Positions 24,530-32,723 of a stretch of DNA of 64,000 nucleotides are shown in pieces. This stretch comes from DASZTV01 sp036267875 (lineage in GTDB: Bacteria > Actinomycetota > Actinomycetes > JAFAQI01): the NCBI GenBank assembly GCA_036267875.1, contig DATAVE010000013.1, forward strand, positions 1 to 64,000. Reading direction: 5' to 3'. Within the stretch, counting starts at the first letter, position 1, and the number at the start of each line of letters is the position of its first letter. The notes beneath the pieces are model-generated. The model searched no databases. It was not told the DNA's origin and saw only the letters and a program-made list of their open reading frames with translations. Both the position numbers and the translations under genes were made by a program.

Positions 24530-25023
24530 TCGAGATCCGCTACGCGGTTTGCGAAGATCTCCCCGCGCTGACGGAGATTTACAACCACTACGTCGTCCAC
24601 ACCGCCGCGACGTTCGACATCGAGCCGTTCGAGGTCTCGGCGCGTCAGGCCTGGTTCAGCCACTACGGGCCGACCGGGCCGCACCGGTTGCTTGTCGCCG
24701 TGCAGGAGGGCGAGCTCGTCGGATACGCGAGCAGCAGCACGTTTCGTCCGAAGCCCGCCTACGACAGCTCCATCGAGGTGACCGTCTACCTGCATCCGCG
24801 GGCGACGACCTCCGGAATCGGCACTGCCCTCTACACCCGGCTGTTCACCGAGCTTCGCGACGAGCCGTTGCATCGCGCATACGCAGCTATCTCGCTGCCG
24901 AACCCGGCCTCGGTTGCGTTGCACCGGAAGTTCGGCTTCTCGGAGGTCGGGACGCTGACGCAGGCAGGCCGCAAGTTCGACCAATGGTGGGATGTGTTGT
25001 ACATGGAGTGTGCGATCGCCTGA
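24526..25023 (+). CDS. PAT-type GNAT N-acetyltransferase
   Basis: 165-residue acetyltransferase resembling phosphinothricin/methionine-sulfoximine acetyltransferases: IRYAVCEDLPALTEIYNHYV at the start, TVYLHPRATTSGIGTALYTRL as the acetyl-CoA pyrophosphate loop and LHRKFGFSEVGTL near the end. Such enzymes acetylate small amino-group toxins, but natural substrates in soil actinomycetes vary. ATGA overlap with mvaB makes it the last gene of the birA-to-PAT run. Confidence in the fold is high, in the substrate low. Confidence 0.83.
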   Translation: MIEIRYAVCEDLPALTEIYNHYVVHTAATFDIEPFEVSARQAWFSHYGPTGPHRLLVAVQEGELVGYASSSTFRPKPAYDSSIEVTVYLHPRATTSGIGTALYTRLFTELRDEPLHRAYAAISLPNPASVALHRKFGFSEVGTLTQAGRKFDQWWDVLYMECAIA

Positions 25024-25078
25024 CAGACAAGCGTCCGCGATGGTGAGAACGCCCACGGTGTGATCGCGACTGCTCCTC

Positions 25079-25084
25079 TAGTCT
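25079..25084 (+). promoter_or_regulatory. -10 element TAGTCT, leaderless carboxyltransferase
   Basis: TAGTCT ends 7 nt before GTG 25092, separating this gene from the preceding operon. Confidence 0.5.
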
Positions 25085-25091
25085 CGCGCTC

Positions 25092-26609
25092 GTGACCGAC
25101 ATCGAGAAGCTTCGCGAGCAGATCGAGCGGGGTGGCGCCGAGAAGTATCACGCCGCCAATGCCGAGTCCGGGAAGCTGTTCGCACGCGAGCGGATCAGGC
25201 TGCTCGTCGACGAGGGTTCCTTCGTCGAGGACGGGATGTTTGCCAACGCGCAGGCCGGCGACCTGCCGGCAGATGGCGTCGTCACCGGCACAGCCCGGAT
25301 CGATGGCCGCCCGGTCTGTCTGATGGCGAATGACTCGACCGTCAAGGCCGGTTCGTGGGGTGCGCGCACCGTCGAGAAGCTGGTGCGAATCATCGAGCTC
25401 GCGCTCTCCCTCGGCGTACCGATGGTCTGGCTTGTCGACTCGGCCGGCGCGCGGATCACCGACCAGGTCCAGATGTTCCCCGGTCGGCGCGGCGCCGGCC
25501 GGATCTTCTACAACCAGGTGAAGGCCAGCGGCGCGATTCCGCAGGTATGTGCGCTGTTTGGTCCGAGCGCTGCCGGTGGCGCGTACATCCCGGCGTTCTG
25601 CGACGTCGTCGTGATGGTCGACGGCAACGCCTCGATGTACCTCGGCTCCGCGCGCATGGTCGAGATGGTCGTCGGCGAGAAGACGACGCTCGAGGAGATG
25701 GGCGGTGCCCGTATGCACTGCACCACCTCCGGCGTCGGTCACTTCCTCGCTCCCGACGAGCCGAGCGCGATCGACATCGTGCGTCGCTACCTGTCCTACC
25801 TGCCGTCGAGCTGGCAAGGAGACGCGCCAGCGGTCGAGGCGCAGCCCGCAGGCAACGGCGACCTGAGAGCGATGATTCCGGACAACGACCGGCAGGCCTA
25901 CGACATGCGTCGCTACGTGGCTGCGCTGCTCGATGAAGGCTCGTTCTTTCAGATCCACGAGCTCTGGGCGAAGGAGATCGTCGTCGGCTTCGGCCGCCTC
26001 GATGGCTTGGTCGTCGGTGTCGTCGCCAACAACCCGATGATCAAGGGTGGCGTGCTTTTCGTTGACTCTGCCGACAAGGCCGCGCGCTTCATCCAGCTGT
26101 GTGACGCGTTCAACGTTCCCTTGCTCTTTCTCGCGGACGTGCCCGGCTTCATGGTCGGCACAGCGGTCGAGCGCGAAGGCATCATCCGTCATGGGGCCAA
26201 GCTGATCAGCGCCGTTTGTGAGGCGACGGTCCCGAAGATCTCCGTCGTGGTGCGCAAGGCCTATGGCGCCGGGCTCTACGCGATGGCAGGTCCGGCGTTT
26301 GGGACCGACGCGACGCTGGCGCTGCCGACGGCGAAGATCGCAGTGATGGGTGCCGAGGCGGCCGTCAACGCCGTCTACTACAACCAGATCCAGAAGATCG
26401 GGGACGAGGCCGAGCGCGAGGCGTTCGTCGCCAAGCTGCGGGCGGAGTACGACGAGGACATCGACATCGTGCATCTGGCCAGCGAGCTGATCGTCGATGC
26501 GATCGTCGAGCCGGAAGAGCTGCGTACCCAGCTGATCGCGCGCTTCGCGGCGTACCGCGGGAAGGACCGCACCTTCGCGAGAAGGCGCCACGGGGTTACC
26601 CCGGTCTAG
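25092..26609 (+). CDS. Acyl-CoA carboxylase beta subunit, second paralogue
   Basis: Carboxyltransferase of 505 residues with both crotonase-like halves. FARERIRLLVDEGSFVEDG, LVDSAGARITDQ and FGPSAAGGAYIPAFCDVV form the first half; VVRKAYGAGLYAMAGPAF the second. GGAYIPA and GAGLYAM differ from the accD5 copy (GGAVYSPA and GGAYDVM), so the substrate should differ; methylcrotonyl- or another branched acyl-CoA is possible because mvaB lies nearby. No dedicated biotin subunit is adjacent, so AccA may be shared. The last base triplet shares a CTAG with the stop of convergent gtrA. Confidence 0.85.
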   Translation: MTDIEKLREQIERGGAEKYHAANAESGKLFARERIRLLVDEGSFVEDGMFANAQAGDLPADGVVTGTARIDGRPVCLMANDSTVKAGSWGARTVEKLVRIIELALSLGVPMVWLVDSAGARITDQVQMFPGRRGAGRIFYNQVKASGAIPQVCALFGPSAAGGAYIPAFCDVVVMVDGNASMYLGSARMVEMVVGEKTTLEEMGGARMHCTTSGVGHFLAPDEPSAIDIVRRYLSYLPSSWQGDAPAVEAQPAGNGDLRAMIPDNDRQAYDMRRYVAALLDEGSFFQIHELWAKEIVVGFGRLDGLVVGVVANNPMIKGGVLFVDSADKAARFIQLCDAFNVPLLFLADVPGFMVGTAVEREGIIRHGAKLISAVCEATVPKISVVVRKAYGAGLYAMAGPAFGTDATLALPTAKIAVMGAEAAVNAVYYNQIQKIGDEAEREAFVAKLRAEYDEDIDIVHLASELIVDAIVEPEELRTQLIARFAAYRGKDRTFARRRHGVTPV

Positions 26610-27085
26610 ACGAGAGCGACCTCTGCGGCTTCCTGATCGCGGTTGGCGTCCTCGATGAACACCCATCGACGGAACGACCAGAATCGCCAGACCGTCCCGA
26701 ACCCCGTGCCGATGATGGTCGAGGAGATGTTGTAGGACAGCGGTGAGTCCAGGCCCATCAGGTACTTGGTCACCACGAGCGGGAGCTCGGAGATGCCAAG
26801 CCCGACGACCGACAGCGCGAGGAACAGCGGCAGCTCCCGTCGTAGCCCGGTCTTGTCGCGACCGCGCCAGGTCCAGTGGCGATTGGCGAAGTAGGACAGG
26901 ACCGCGGCGATGACGGTGGCCAGCCCGAAGCTGGTCAGTGGGCCGAGATTTGCGGCGAAGTGGAAGAGGTTGCTCAGCGCTGTCGTGAGAGCGAATGCGG
27001 CCGCGCCGATGATCCCGAACTTCGCGATCTCGTGAATAAGGTGCTCGAAGGTCTCGTAGAGGTGCCGAACCCTCGTGCCAACCAC
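26606..27085 (-). CDS. GtrA-family membrane protein
   Basis: 159 residues with four hydrophobic helices (FGIIGAAAFALTTALSNLF, LTSFGLATVIAAVLSYFANR, ELPLFLALSVVGLGISELPL and the SYNISSTIIGTGFGTVWRFW segment), the GtrA/DPMS-like fold that helps polyprenyl-phosphate sugars cross the membrane. The motif SYFANRHWTW is typical. A link to the polyprenol-phosphate mannose synthase-like gene at 15601 is plausible because mycobacterial GtrA proteins partner such enzymes, but it is an inference. GTG start behind minus-strand TAGCCT; stop shared as CTAG with the convergent gene. Confidence 0.87.
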   Translation of the reverse strand: MVGTRVRHLYETFEHLIHEIAKFGIIGAAAFALTTALSNLFHFAANLGPLTSFGLATVIAAVLSYFANRHWTWRGRDKTGLRRELPLFLALSVVGLGISELPLVVTKYLMGLDSPLSYNISSTIIGTGFGTVWRFWSFRRWVFIEDANRDQEAAEVALV

Positions 27086-27092
27086 GGCGTTG

Positions 27093-27098
27093 AGGCTA
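27093..27098 (-). promoter_or_regulatory. -10 element TAGCCT, leaderless gtrA
   Basis: Minus-strand TAGCCT ends 7 nt before GTG 27085. Confidence 0.5.
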
Positions 27099-27138
27099 CG
27101 GCCTGCCGCTGGCGCGGCTTAAGGGTCTCTTCAGATAC

Positions 27139-28302
27139 ATGCGAAAATCAGGTGTGGACCACCGGCTGAGCGATGAGCACGAGGCGCTGCGCGCGAGCGT
27201 CGAGGCCTTCGCCCGCGACGTCGTCGCGCCACAGGCCGAGGAGTCGGACCGCACCGGTGAGCTCCCGTACGACGTGATTCGCCAGATGGGCGAGATGGGG
27301 TTGTTCGGGCTGCCGTTCCCCGAGGAGTACGGCGGCATGGGCGGGGACTTCCTCGCGCTCTGCCTCGCGATCGAGGAGCTGGCGCGGGCGGACTCCAGCG
27401 TGGCGATCACCCTCGAGGCGGCCGTGGGTCTCGGCTCGATGCCGGTCTACCGGTTCGGCACCGATGAGCAGCGCAAGGAGTGGCTCCCGTCGCTGTGCAG
27501 CGGCGAGCGGCTCGCGGCGTTCGGGCTCACCGAGCCGGGCGGCGGCTCTGACGCGGGTAGCCCGCGGACGCGCGCGGCACTCGACGGCGGCGAATGGGTG
27601 GTCAACGGCACCAAGGCGTTCATCACGAACTCGGGCACCGACATCACGAACCTCGTAACGGTCCTGTGTCGGACCGGTGATCGGGCCGACGGCAAGCCCG
27701 AGCTCACCTCGATCATGGTGCCGGTGCCGCACGACGGCTTCACTCCGTCAAAGAAGTACGACAAGGTCGGCTGGCACGCCAGCGACACCCGTGAGCTGTC
27801 GTTCAAGGACTGCCGGGTGCCCGAGGCCAACGTGCTGGGCGAGCGAGGCCGCGGCTACGCGCAGTTCCTGTCGACCCTCGACGAGGGCCGCATTGCGATC
27901 TCTGCGCTTGCGGTCGGTCTTGCACAGGCTTGTGTCGACGAGTCGGTCCGCTACGCCCGCGAGCGTGAGGCGTTCGGTGCGCCGATCGGGACCTACCAGG
28001 CGGTCGCATTCCGAATCGCTGACATGGAGACGCGTACCCATGTCGCGCGTTGCGCCTACCTCGACGCAGCCTCGCGAATGCTGGCCGGCGAGAAGTTCAA
28101 GCGGGAGGCGGCAATCGCCAAGCTCTACTCCTCGACGATCGCGGTGGACAACGCGCGTGACGCCACGCAGGTGTTCGGGGGATACGGCTTCATGAACGAG
28201 TTCGCGGTAGCGCGGCACTGGCGCGACTCGAAGATCCTCGAGATCGGGGAGGGCACTTCGGAGATTCAGCGAATGCTCATCGCCCGCGATCTCGGGCTCT
28301 GA
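27139..28302 (+). CDS. Acyl-CoA dehydrogenase (FadE25-like)
   Basis: Flavin-dependent alpha,beta-dehydrogenase of acyl-CoA, 387 residues. N-terminal helical domain, FGLTEPGGGSDAGS and WVVNGTKAFITNSG for FAD/substrate contacts, FGGYGFMNE, and the catalytic Glu in GEGTSEIQRM. Placed directly before purK-purE, an order I recall around M. tuberculosis fadE25-purE-purK although the arrangement differs in direction. Start: ATG 27139; the GTG at 27154 is also possible and gives VDHRLSDEHEALR, a more usual beginning. Likely substrates are short or branched acyl-CoAs. Confidence 0.9.
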   Translation: MRKSGVDHRLSDEHEALRASVEAFARDVVAPQAEESDRTGELPYDVIRQMGEMGLFGLPFPEEYGGMGGDFLALCLAIEELARADSSVAITLEAAVGLGSMPVYRFGTDEQRKEWLPSLCSGERLAAFGLTEPGGGSDAGSPRTRAALDGGEWVVNGTKAFITNSGTDITNLVTVLCRTGDRADGKPELTSIMVPVPHDGFTPSKKYDKVGWHASDTRELSFKDCRVPEANVLGERGRGYAQFLSTLDEGRIAISALAVGLAQACVDESVRYAREREAFGAPIGTYQAVAFRIADMETRTHVARCAYLDAASRMLAGEKFKREAAIAKLYSSTIAVDNARDATQVFGGYGFMNEFAVARHWRDSKILEIGEGTSEIQRMLIARDLGL

Positions 28303-28304
28303 CC

Positions 28305-29408
28305 ATGGCGACCTCCAGTGCCATCGGCCTTCCGGTCGTCGGCATGGTCGGTGCTGGCCAACTAGCCCGCATGACCCATCAGGCGGCTATCTCGCTCGGC
28401 CTGACCTTGCGGGTGCTTGCCGACACTCCGGAGGATGGCGCGGCGATTGTCAACCCCGAGGTGGAGATCGGGGCGGCGAACGACCGTGAGGCCGTCGAGC
28501 GGTTCGCCAAGACCTGTGACGTCGTCACCTTCGACCATGAGCACGTGCCCAACGACATCGTCGCCTCCCTCAGCGCGCTTGGAGCAGTCATGCGTCCGGG
28601 CGCATCCGCGCTGAGGTTCGCGCAGGACAAGCGCGCGATGCGGCAGCGGCTAGCCGAGCTCGGCGTCCCGATGCCGCGGTGGTCCAACGACCCGAACGAG
28701 CTGCCCCGGCCTTACGTCGCGAAGGCGGTACGCGGCGGGTACGACGGCCGCGGCGTGTGGTTCGTTGCCGAAGGCGATCCCTTGCCTACAGGGGACCTGA
28801 TCTTCGAAGAACGCGTGACGATCGTCCACGAGCTTGCGGTGCAGGTGGCGCGTACGCCGTCAGGCAAGACGCGCTGTTGGCCGGTTGTCCAGACCGTGCA
28901 GCAGGACGGGATCTGCGTCGAGGTGATCGCTCCGGCTCCGCGGCTGAGTCACGCGCTGGTTGACCAGGCGCAGGCTCTCGCCGTACAGATCGCCAACGAG
29001 CTCGATGTCGTGGGTGTCCTGGCCGTCGAGCTCTTCGAGGCGCCGCAGGGTCTGCTGGTCAACGAGCTTGCGATGCGGCCACACAACTCCGGCCACTGGT
29101 CGATCGAGGGTTCGGCAACGAGCCAGTTCGAACAGCATCTGCGCGCGGTCCTCGACTGGCCGCTTGGTGAGACGCGCATCCGTACGCCAGTGACCGTCAT
29201 GGTGAACCTGCTCGGTGGGGCGGAAACGAACCTCGCCAGGTCGTTGCCTGCAGCGCTTGCTGCGGTACCGAACTGTTCGGTGCATCTCTACGGCAAGGCT
29301 GCTCGGCCGGGTCGCAAGCTCGGTCACGTCACCGCGCTGGGCACTGACATCGAGGAGACCCGCGAGCGAGCTCGCACCGCGGTTGCGATTCTCAGAGGGG
29401 ACGACTGA
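28305..29408 (+). CDS. purK: 5-(carboxyamino)imidazole ribonucleotide synthase
   Basis: ATP-grasp enzyme of purine synthesis, converting AIR, bicarbonate and ATP to N5-CAIR; 367 residues. Starts with VGMVGAGQLARMTHQAAISLG, continues with FDHEHVP, the ATP-grasp core YVAKAVRGGYDGRGVW, and ELAMRPHNSGHWSIEGS near the active site. It begins 2 bases after the acyl-CoA dehydrogenase stop and ends overlapping purE by one base (its last base is the A of the purE ATG), so the two purine steps are coupled. Confidence 0.95.
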   Translation: MATSSAIGLPVVGMVGAGQLARMTHQAAISLGLTLRVLADTPEDGAAIVNPEVEIGAANDREAVERFAKTCDVVTFDHEHVPNDIVASLSALGAVMRPGASALRFAQDKRAMRQRLAELGVPMPRWSNDPNELPRPYVAKAVRGGYDGRGVWFVAEGDPLPTGDLIFEERVTIVHELAVQVARTPSGKTRCWPVVQTVQQDGICVEVIAPAPRLSHALVDQAQALAVQIANELDVVGVLAVELFEAPQGLLVNELAMRPHNSGHWSIEGSATSQFEQHLRAVLDWPLGETRIRTPVTVMVNLLGGAETNLARSLPAALAAVPNCSVHLYGKAARPGRKLGHVTALGTDIEETRERARTAVAILRGDD

Positions 29409-29908
29409 TGCCCGCAGTTGGAATCGTGATGGGAAGCGACTCGGACTGGCCGACGATGCAACCGGCGGCTGACGCGCTCGCAGAGTTCGACGTCGAGACC
29501 GAGATCCGGGTGGTCTCTGCCCATCGCACCCCAGCCGACATGTTGGAGTACGGCGCGAGCGCCGCGGATCGTGGCCTGCGAGTGATCATCGCCGGCGCCG
29601 GGGGCGCGGCACACCTGCCCGGCATGCTCGCCTCGGTGACGCCGCTGCCGGTGATCGGCGTACCCGTACCGCTGGCGCATCTTGACGGCGTGGACTCGCT
29701 GCTCTCGATCGTCCAGATGCCCGCCGGCGTTCCGGTTGCGACCGTGTCGGTTGCCGGCGCACGTAACGCGGGGCTGCTCGCCGTACGGATGCTGGGGATC
29801 TCCGATCCAGGGCTGCGTGCGGCGATGGTCACGTTCCAGGCCGCACTTGCCGACACCGCGCGAGAGAAGAACTCGGCGTTGCAGAAGAAGCTGGGTGGCG
29901 ACGGGTGA
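29408..29908 (+). CDS. purE: N5-carboxyaminoimidazole ribonucleotide mutase
   Basis: Class I PurE converting N5-CAIR to CAIR, 166 residues. GIVMGSDSDWPTM (phosphate and active-site Ser), VVSAHRTPADM (catalytic His) and AGAGGAAHLPGMLAS are intact. Follows purK directly; the stop overlaps the menF start (GTGA). Coupling of a menaquinone gene to purine genes is a matter of gene packing rather than shared pathway. Confidence 0.96.
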   Translation: MPAVGIVMGSDSDWPTMQPAADALAEFDVETEIRVVSAHRTPADMLEYGASAADRGLRVIIAGAGGAAHLPGMLASVTPLPVIGVPVPLAHLDGVDSLLSIVQMPAGVPVATVSVAGARNAGLLAVRMLGISDPGLRAAMVTFQAALADTAREKNSALQKKLGGDG

Positions 29909-31137
29909 CGTCTGCGGTGGCATCGGTCGAGGCGGCCGAGCTGGTTGCCTGGACCGTCGAGGTCGACGATCCAGGTGAGCTGCTGACGTGGCTGCCCGCA
30001 GGTGGCGCATTCGGCTTCCTGCGCGGCGGCGACGGCATCGTCGGCTGGGGCGAGGCGGCGCGGCTTCACACCCGCGACCCCGCTGAGGTCTCGGCGGCGC
30101 TGACCGCGATTACGTCTCGCGACGATGTCGGGCTGCCGGGATGTGGGCCGGTAGCGATCGTCTCGCTCGGCTTCGACCCGGCGGTCGACGACTCTGTCGT
30201 CGTCGTACCGCAGGTGATCCTGGGCCGCCGTGAGGGCCGTTCTTGGCTGACCCTCGTCAACCCGCCCGGTGCGGTCGCGGTTCCGGCGCTGCGACGTCGT
30301 CCGGTTGCAGCGGCTACGGCGCCACCTGCAACGTTGACCGCAGCTGTGCCGACAGAGGAGACCTGGGCCGCCGCAGTCGCGGAGACCGTCGCTGCGATCC
30401 GGGCAGGCGCGGTCGAGAAGGTCGTATTGGCGCGCGCGCTCGACGTGACGGCGCCTGCCGCGATCGATCCGCGCGCCGTTGCCGCTCGGCTCGCTCGCCG
30501 GTTTCCCTCATGCTTCACCTTTGTCTGCGACGGGCTCGTTGGTGCATCACCCGAGTTGCTGGTACGCCGCGTCGGACGGCACGCCGAGTCGATCGTGCTG
30601 GCGGGCACCGTGCGACGTGGCAGCGATGCCGAGGAGGACGCGGCACTCGAGCACGAGTTGCTGGACTCACCGAAGAACGCCATCGAGCACAAGATCGCGG
30701 CGGACTCGGTACGCGAGACGTTCGGGGCGGTCGCCGTCGATGTGGTGAGCGATCCCACGCCGCAGTTGCTGCGGCTGGCCAACGTGACGCACCTCGCGAC
30801 CCACGTCGAGGCATGGCTGGGCGCTGAGCCGCCGAGCGCTCTCGACCTCGTGGCGCGCCTGCATCCGACGGCCGCCGTCGGCGGTACGCCGCAGCCTGTT
30901 GCGCTCGCGATGATCACCCGCCTCGAGGCTGCGCCGCGGGGTCGTTACGCCGGACCTGTCGGCTGGATGGATGCCAAGGGCGATGGCGAGTTCGCGATCG
31001 CCCTGCGCTGCGCCGAGCTGTCCGGGGCGACCGCGCGGCTGTGGGCAGGCGCGGGCATCGTTGCCGACTCCGATCCGGACGCCGAGGTGGCCGAGACCAC
31101 AGCGAAGTTCGACGCCGTACTCTCCGCGCTGCTCTGA
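29905..31137 (+). CDS. menF: Isochorismate synthase
   Basis: Chorismate-utilising enzyme making isochorismate for menaquinone (or a siderophore); 410 residues. The N-terminal 140 residues are variable; the C-terminal chorismate-binding domain has KVVLARALDV, GASPELLVRR, LAGTVRRG, LDSPKNAIEHKI, HPTAAVGGTPQ, GPVGWMD and AGAGIVADSDPDAE. In the isochorismate synthases the general base Lys is in KVVLAR, present here. Context with menD, menC, menA and menE within 8 kb favours the menaquinone role. GTG overlaps the purE stop. Confidence 0.9.
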   Translation: MTSAVASVEAAELVAWTVEVDDPGELLTWLPAGGAFGFLRGGDGIVGWGEAARLHTRDPAEVSAALTAITSRDDVGLPGCGPVAIVSLGFDPAVDDSVVVVPQVILGRREGRSWLTLVNPPGAVAVPALRRRPVAAATAPPATLTAAVPTEETWAAAVAETVAAIRAGAVEKVVLARALDVTAPAAIDPRAVAARLARRFPSCFTFVCDGLVGASPELLVRRVGRHAESIVLAGTVRRGSDAEEDAALEHELLDSPKNAIEHKIAADSVRETFGAVAVDVVSDPTPQLLRLANVTHLATHVEAWLGAEPPSALDLVARLHPTAAVGGTPQPVALAMITRLEAAPRGRYAGPVGWMDAKGDGEFAIALRCAELSGATARLWAGAGIVADSDPDAEVAETTAKFDAVLSALL

Positions 31138-31162
31138 GGCACCGCTGCGCAAGAATGCGCTC

Positions 31163-31621
31163 ATGAGCGATCGGCTGGAAGTTTCTCGCGACATCTCGGC
31201 ATCACCCGAGGCGGTGTACGCCGCTATCTCCGACATCACGCGCATGGGCGAGTGGTCGGAGGAATGCCACGCCTGTCAGTGGCACGACGGATTCGACGAA
31301 CCTGCGCTTGGTGCGAAGTTCGACGGACACAACCGCAATGGCGACAAGGACTGGACGTCGCAGGGCGAGGTCGTCGAGGCCGACCCGGGTCGCGCCTTTG
31401 CCTTCAAGTGCTCGATGTATGACTTCCACTTCTCGACCTGGGGCTATCGGATCGAGCCGACTGAATCAGGCTGCCGGGTCACCGAGTGGACCGAGGATCT
31501 TCGGCCCGAGTCCGCTCTCGAGATGAGCAAGAAGATGTCCGGCGTGGATGACCGCACCGAACGTAACCGCACCACGATGAGCGGCACGCTTGATCGACTC
31601 GCGGCATCCCTCGAAGCCTGA
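31163..31621 (+). CDS. SRPBCC-family polyketide-cyclase-like protein
   Basis: 152-residue START/Bet v1-like domain: VSRDISASPEAVYAAISDITRMGEWS (positions about 6-31) and the closing helix MSGTLDRLAASLEA. These proteins bind hydrophobic ligands or act in polyketide aromatisation; no specific role can be read. ATG 31163 is chosen; the open frame above it lies inside menF. Upstream AAGAAT, 6 nt before the ATG, is a weak -10 candidate. It is directly followed by the remains of a YjbR gene. Confidence 0.82.
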   Translation: MSDRLEVSRDISASPEAVYAAISDITRMGEWSEECHACQWHDGFDEPALGAKFDGHNRNGDKDWTSQGEVVEADPGRAFAFKCSMYDFHFSTWGYRIEPTESGCRVTEWTEDLRPESALEMSKKMSGVDDRTERNRTTMSGTLDRLAASLEA

Positions 31622-31811
31622 CCTGACCGAACGGGTACGTGCCATCTGCTCGGCATTCGCGGGAGGTCGAGGAGAAGGTCTCGCACGGTGCGCCGGCGTT
31701 CTTCGTGGGCAAGCAGTTTGCGATGCTGTGGTCGACAGGCCACCACTAGCCGAAGACGCGTACCGACTCATCGCCCCAGCCCGCCTCGTCTCCCTCCTCG
31801 ACTCGAAGTAG
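31620..31811 (+). pseudogene. Decayed MmcQ/YjbR-family gene
   Basis: Three fragments align in order with the MmcQ/YjbR (DNA-binding-like) family. Frame of 31620: DLTERVRAICSAF. One extra base at 31659-31662 then shifts to the frame of 31663: EVEEKVSHGAPAFFVGKQFAM followed by LWSTGHH and a stop at 31747. The C-terminal fragment AEDAYRLIAPARLVSLLDSK is back in the first frame (31749-31811). About 40-50 middle residues of a usual 110-120-residue protein are missing. No normal start is left; the first fragment runs on from the SRPBCC gene's last codons. Recognised from memory of the family, without a search. Confidence 0.75.
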
Positions 31812-31895
31812 CACACGACCTCAGCGCCGAGACGGACATGAGGGCACGAGCGGCACGACAAGTCCGCGGATTCGCGGCGGTCGTGTGCTACTTCG
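31804..31895. repeat. 17-bp perfect inverted repeat flanking 58 bp
   Basis: CGAAGTAGCACACGACC at 31804-31820 is exactly complementary to 31879-31895. The left arm contains the last codons and stop of the YjbR remnant. The 58-bp interior has no gene. The element ends 9 bases before the stop of the convergent dienelactone hydrolase gene, so it could serve as a terminator, or be a small mobile-repeat scar. Confidence 0.8.
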
Positions 31896-31904
31896 GGGAG
31901 GGGG

Positions 31905-32612
31905 CTAGGTGAGCTTGGCTTTGAGGAACGCGACGGCTCGGTCCCAGGCGAACTCCGCCTGCTTCGCGTCGTACGTGCCGAGCAGGTTGTCGTCGTTGTG
32001 GAACGCGTGACCGGCTGGGTAGAAGAAGTACTCGACCTCGGCCCCTGACTCGGTGTGGATCTGCTCGGCCTGCTTACGCGCTTGGTCGGCAGGGAAGAAG
32101 TCGTCGTTCTCGGCGTAGTGGCCTTGAACGGCTGCGCGGATCCCGGCATACGCATCGGGAGTTGCCGGGCCGACGCCGTAGAACGGCACCGCCGCGGCGA
32201 TGTGCTCACCCTGCTGTGCCGCGAGCATCAGCACGAAGCCGCCACCCATGCAGAACCCGATCGCGCCGACCTTGCTCCCGGTCACTGCCGGATTGGCGAG
32301 CAAGTAGTCGACGGCGCCGGCGAGATCCTGTGCGGCCTTCTCGACCGGCAGAGCCATCATCAGCGAGCCGGCCTCGTCTGAGTCGTGCGTCGTGGTTCCG
32401 CCGTACAGGTCCGGAGCGAGAGCGACGAATCCCGCGGCGGCGAGCGCATCAGCCTGCCGCGCGATGTAGTCGGTGAGACCCCACCACTCCTGGATCACGA
32501 TCACGCCGGGCCCGCTGCCCGAAGCCGGCGTCGCGAGGTAGCCGTGCGCGTGGTCACCGTTGCTTGCGAAGGTGACGTTCTGTCGCGGGTTGTCGTCGTG
32601 CTCGTGCACCAT
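31905..32612 (-). CDS. Dienelactone hydrolase family protein
   Basis: 235-residue alpha/beta hydrolase. Glu in VIQEWWGLTDYI, nucleophile Cys in GFCMGGGF, Asp in AENDDFFP and His in AGHAFHN make the Cys-Asp-His triad plus activating Glu of carboxymethylenebutenolidase-like enzymes. The family opens lactone rings in chlorocatechol breakdown but most bacterial members have other ester or lactone substrates. ATG 32612 is chosen, with GAGGGA about 9 nt upstream; the frame runs open to 33695 only as shadow of the opposite-strand gene. Confidence 0.88.
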   Translation of the reverse strand: MVHEHDDNPRQNVTFASNGDHAHGYLATPASGSGPGVIVIQEWWGLTDYIARQADALAAAGFVALAPDLYGGTTTHDSDEAGSLMMALPVEKAAQDLAGAVDYLLANPAVTGSKVGAIGFCMGGGFVLMLAAQQGEHIAAAVPFYGVGPATPDAYAGIRAAVQGHYAENDDFFPADQARKQAEQIHTESGAEVEYFFYPAGHAFHNDDNLLGTYDAKQAEFAWDRAVAFLKAKLT

Positions 32613-32723
32613 TTGGCCTGTCCCTCGCGCTCGGTGATCTTCTCCATTCGACCCTACGACCCGGTCCTGCCCGCGGTTCACCACGCTCAACCGAATGGCC
32701 GGCACCGGCGTCATAGTGACGTG

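Noticed and set aside
24831..26666. 611-codon open frame on the minus strand
   Set aside because: Antisense to the carboxyltransferase gene, with shadow-type composition and no recognisable domain.
31590..31811. Intact 73-residue gene starting at TTG 31590
   Set aside because: It overlaps the SRPBCC gene, and its middle is out of frame relative to the conserved YjbR core; better read as a pseudogene.
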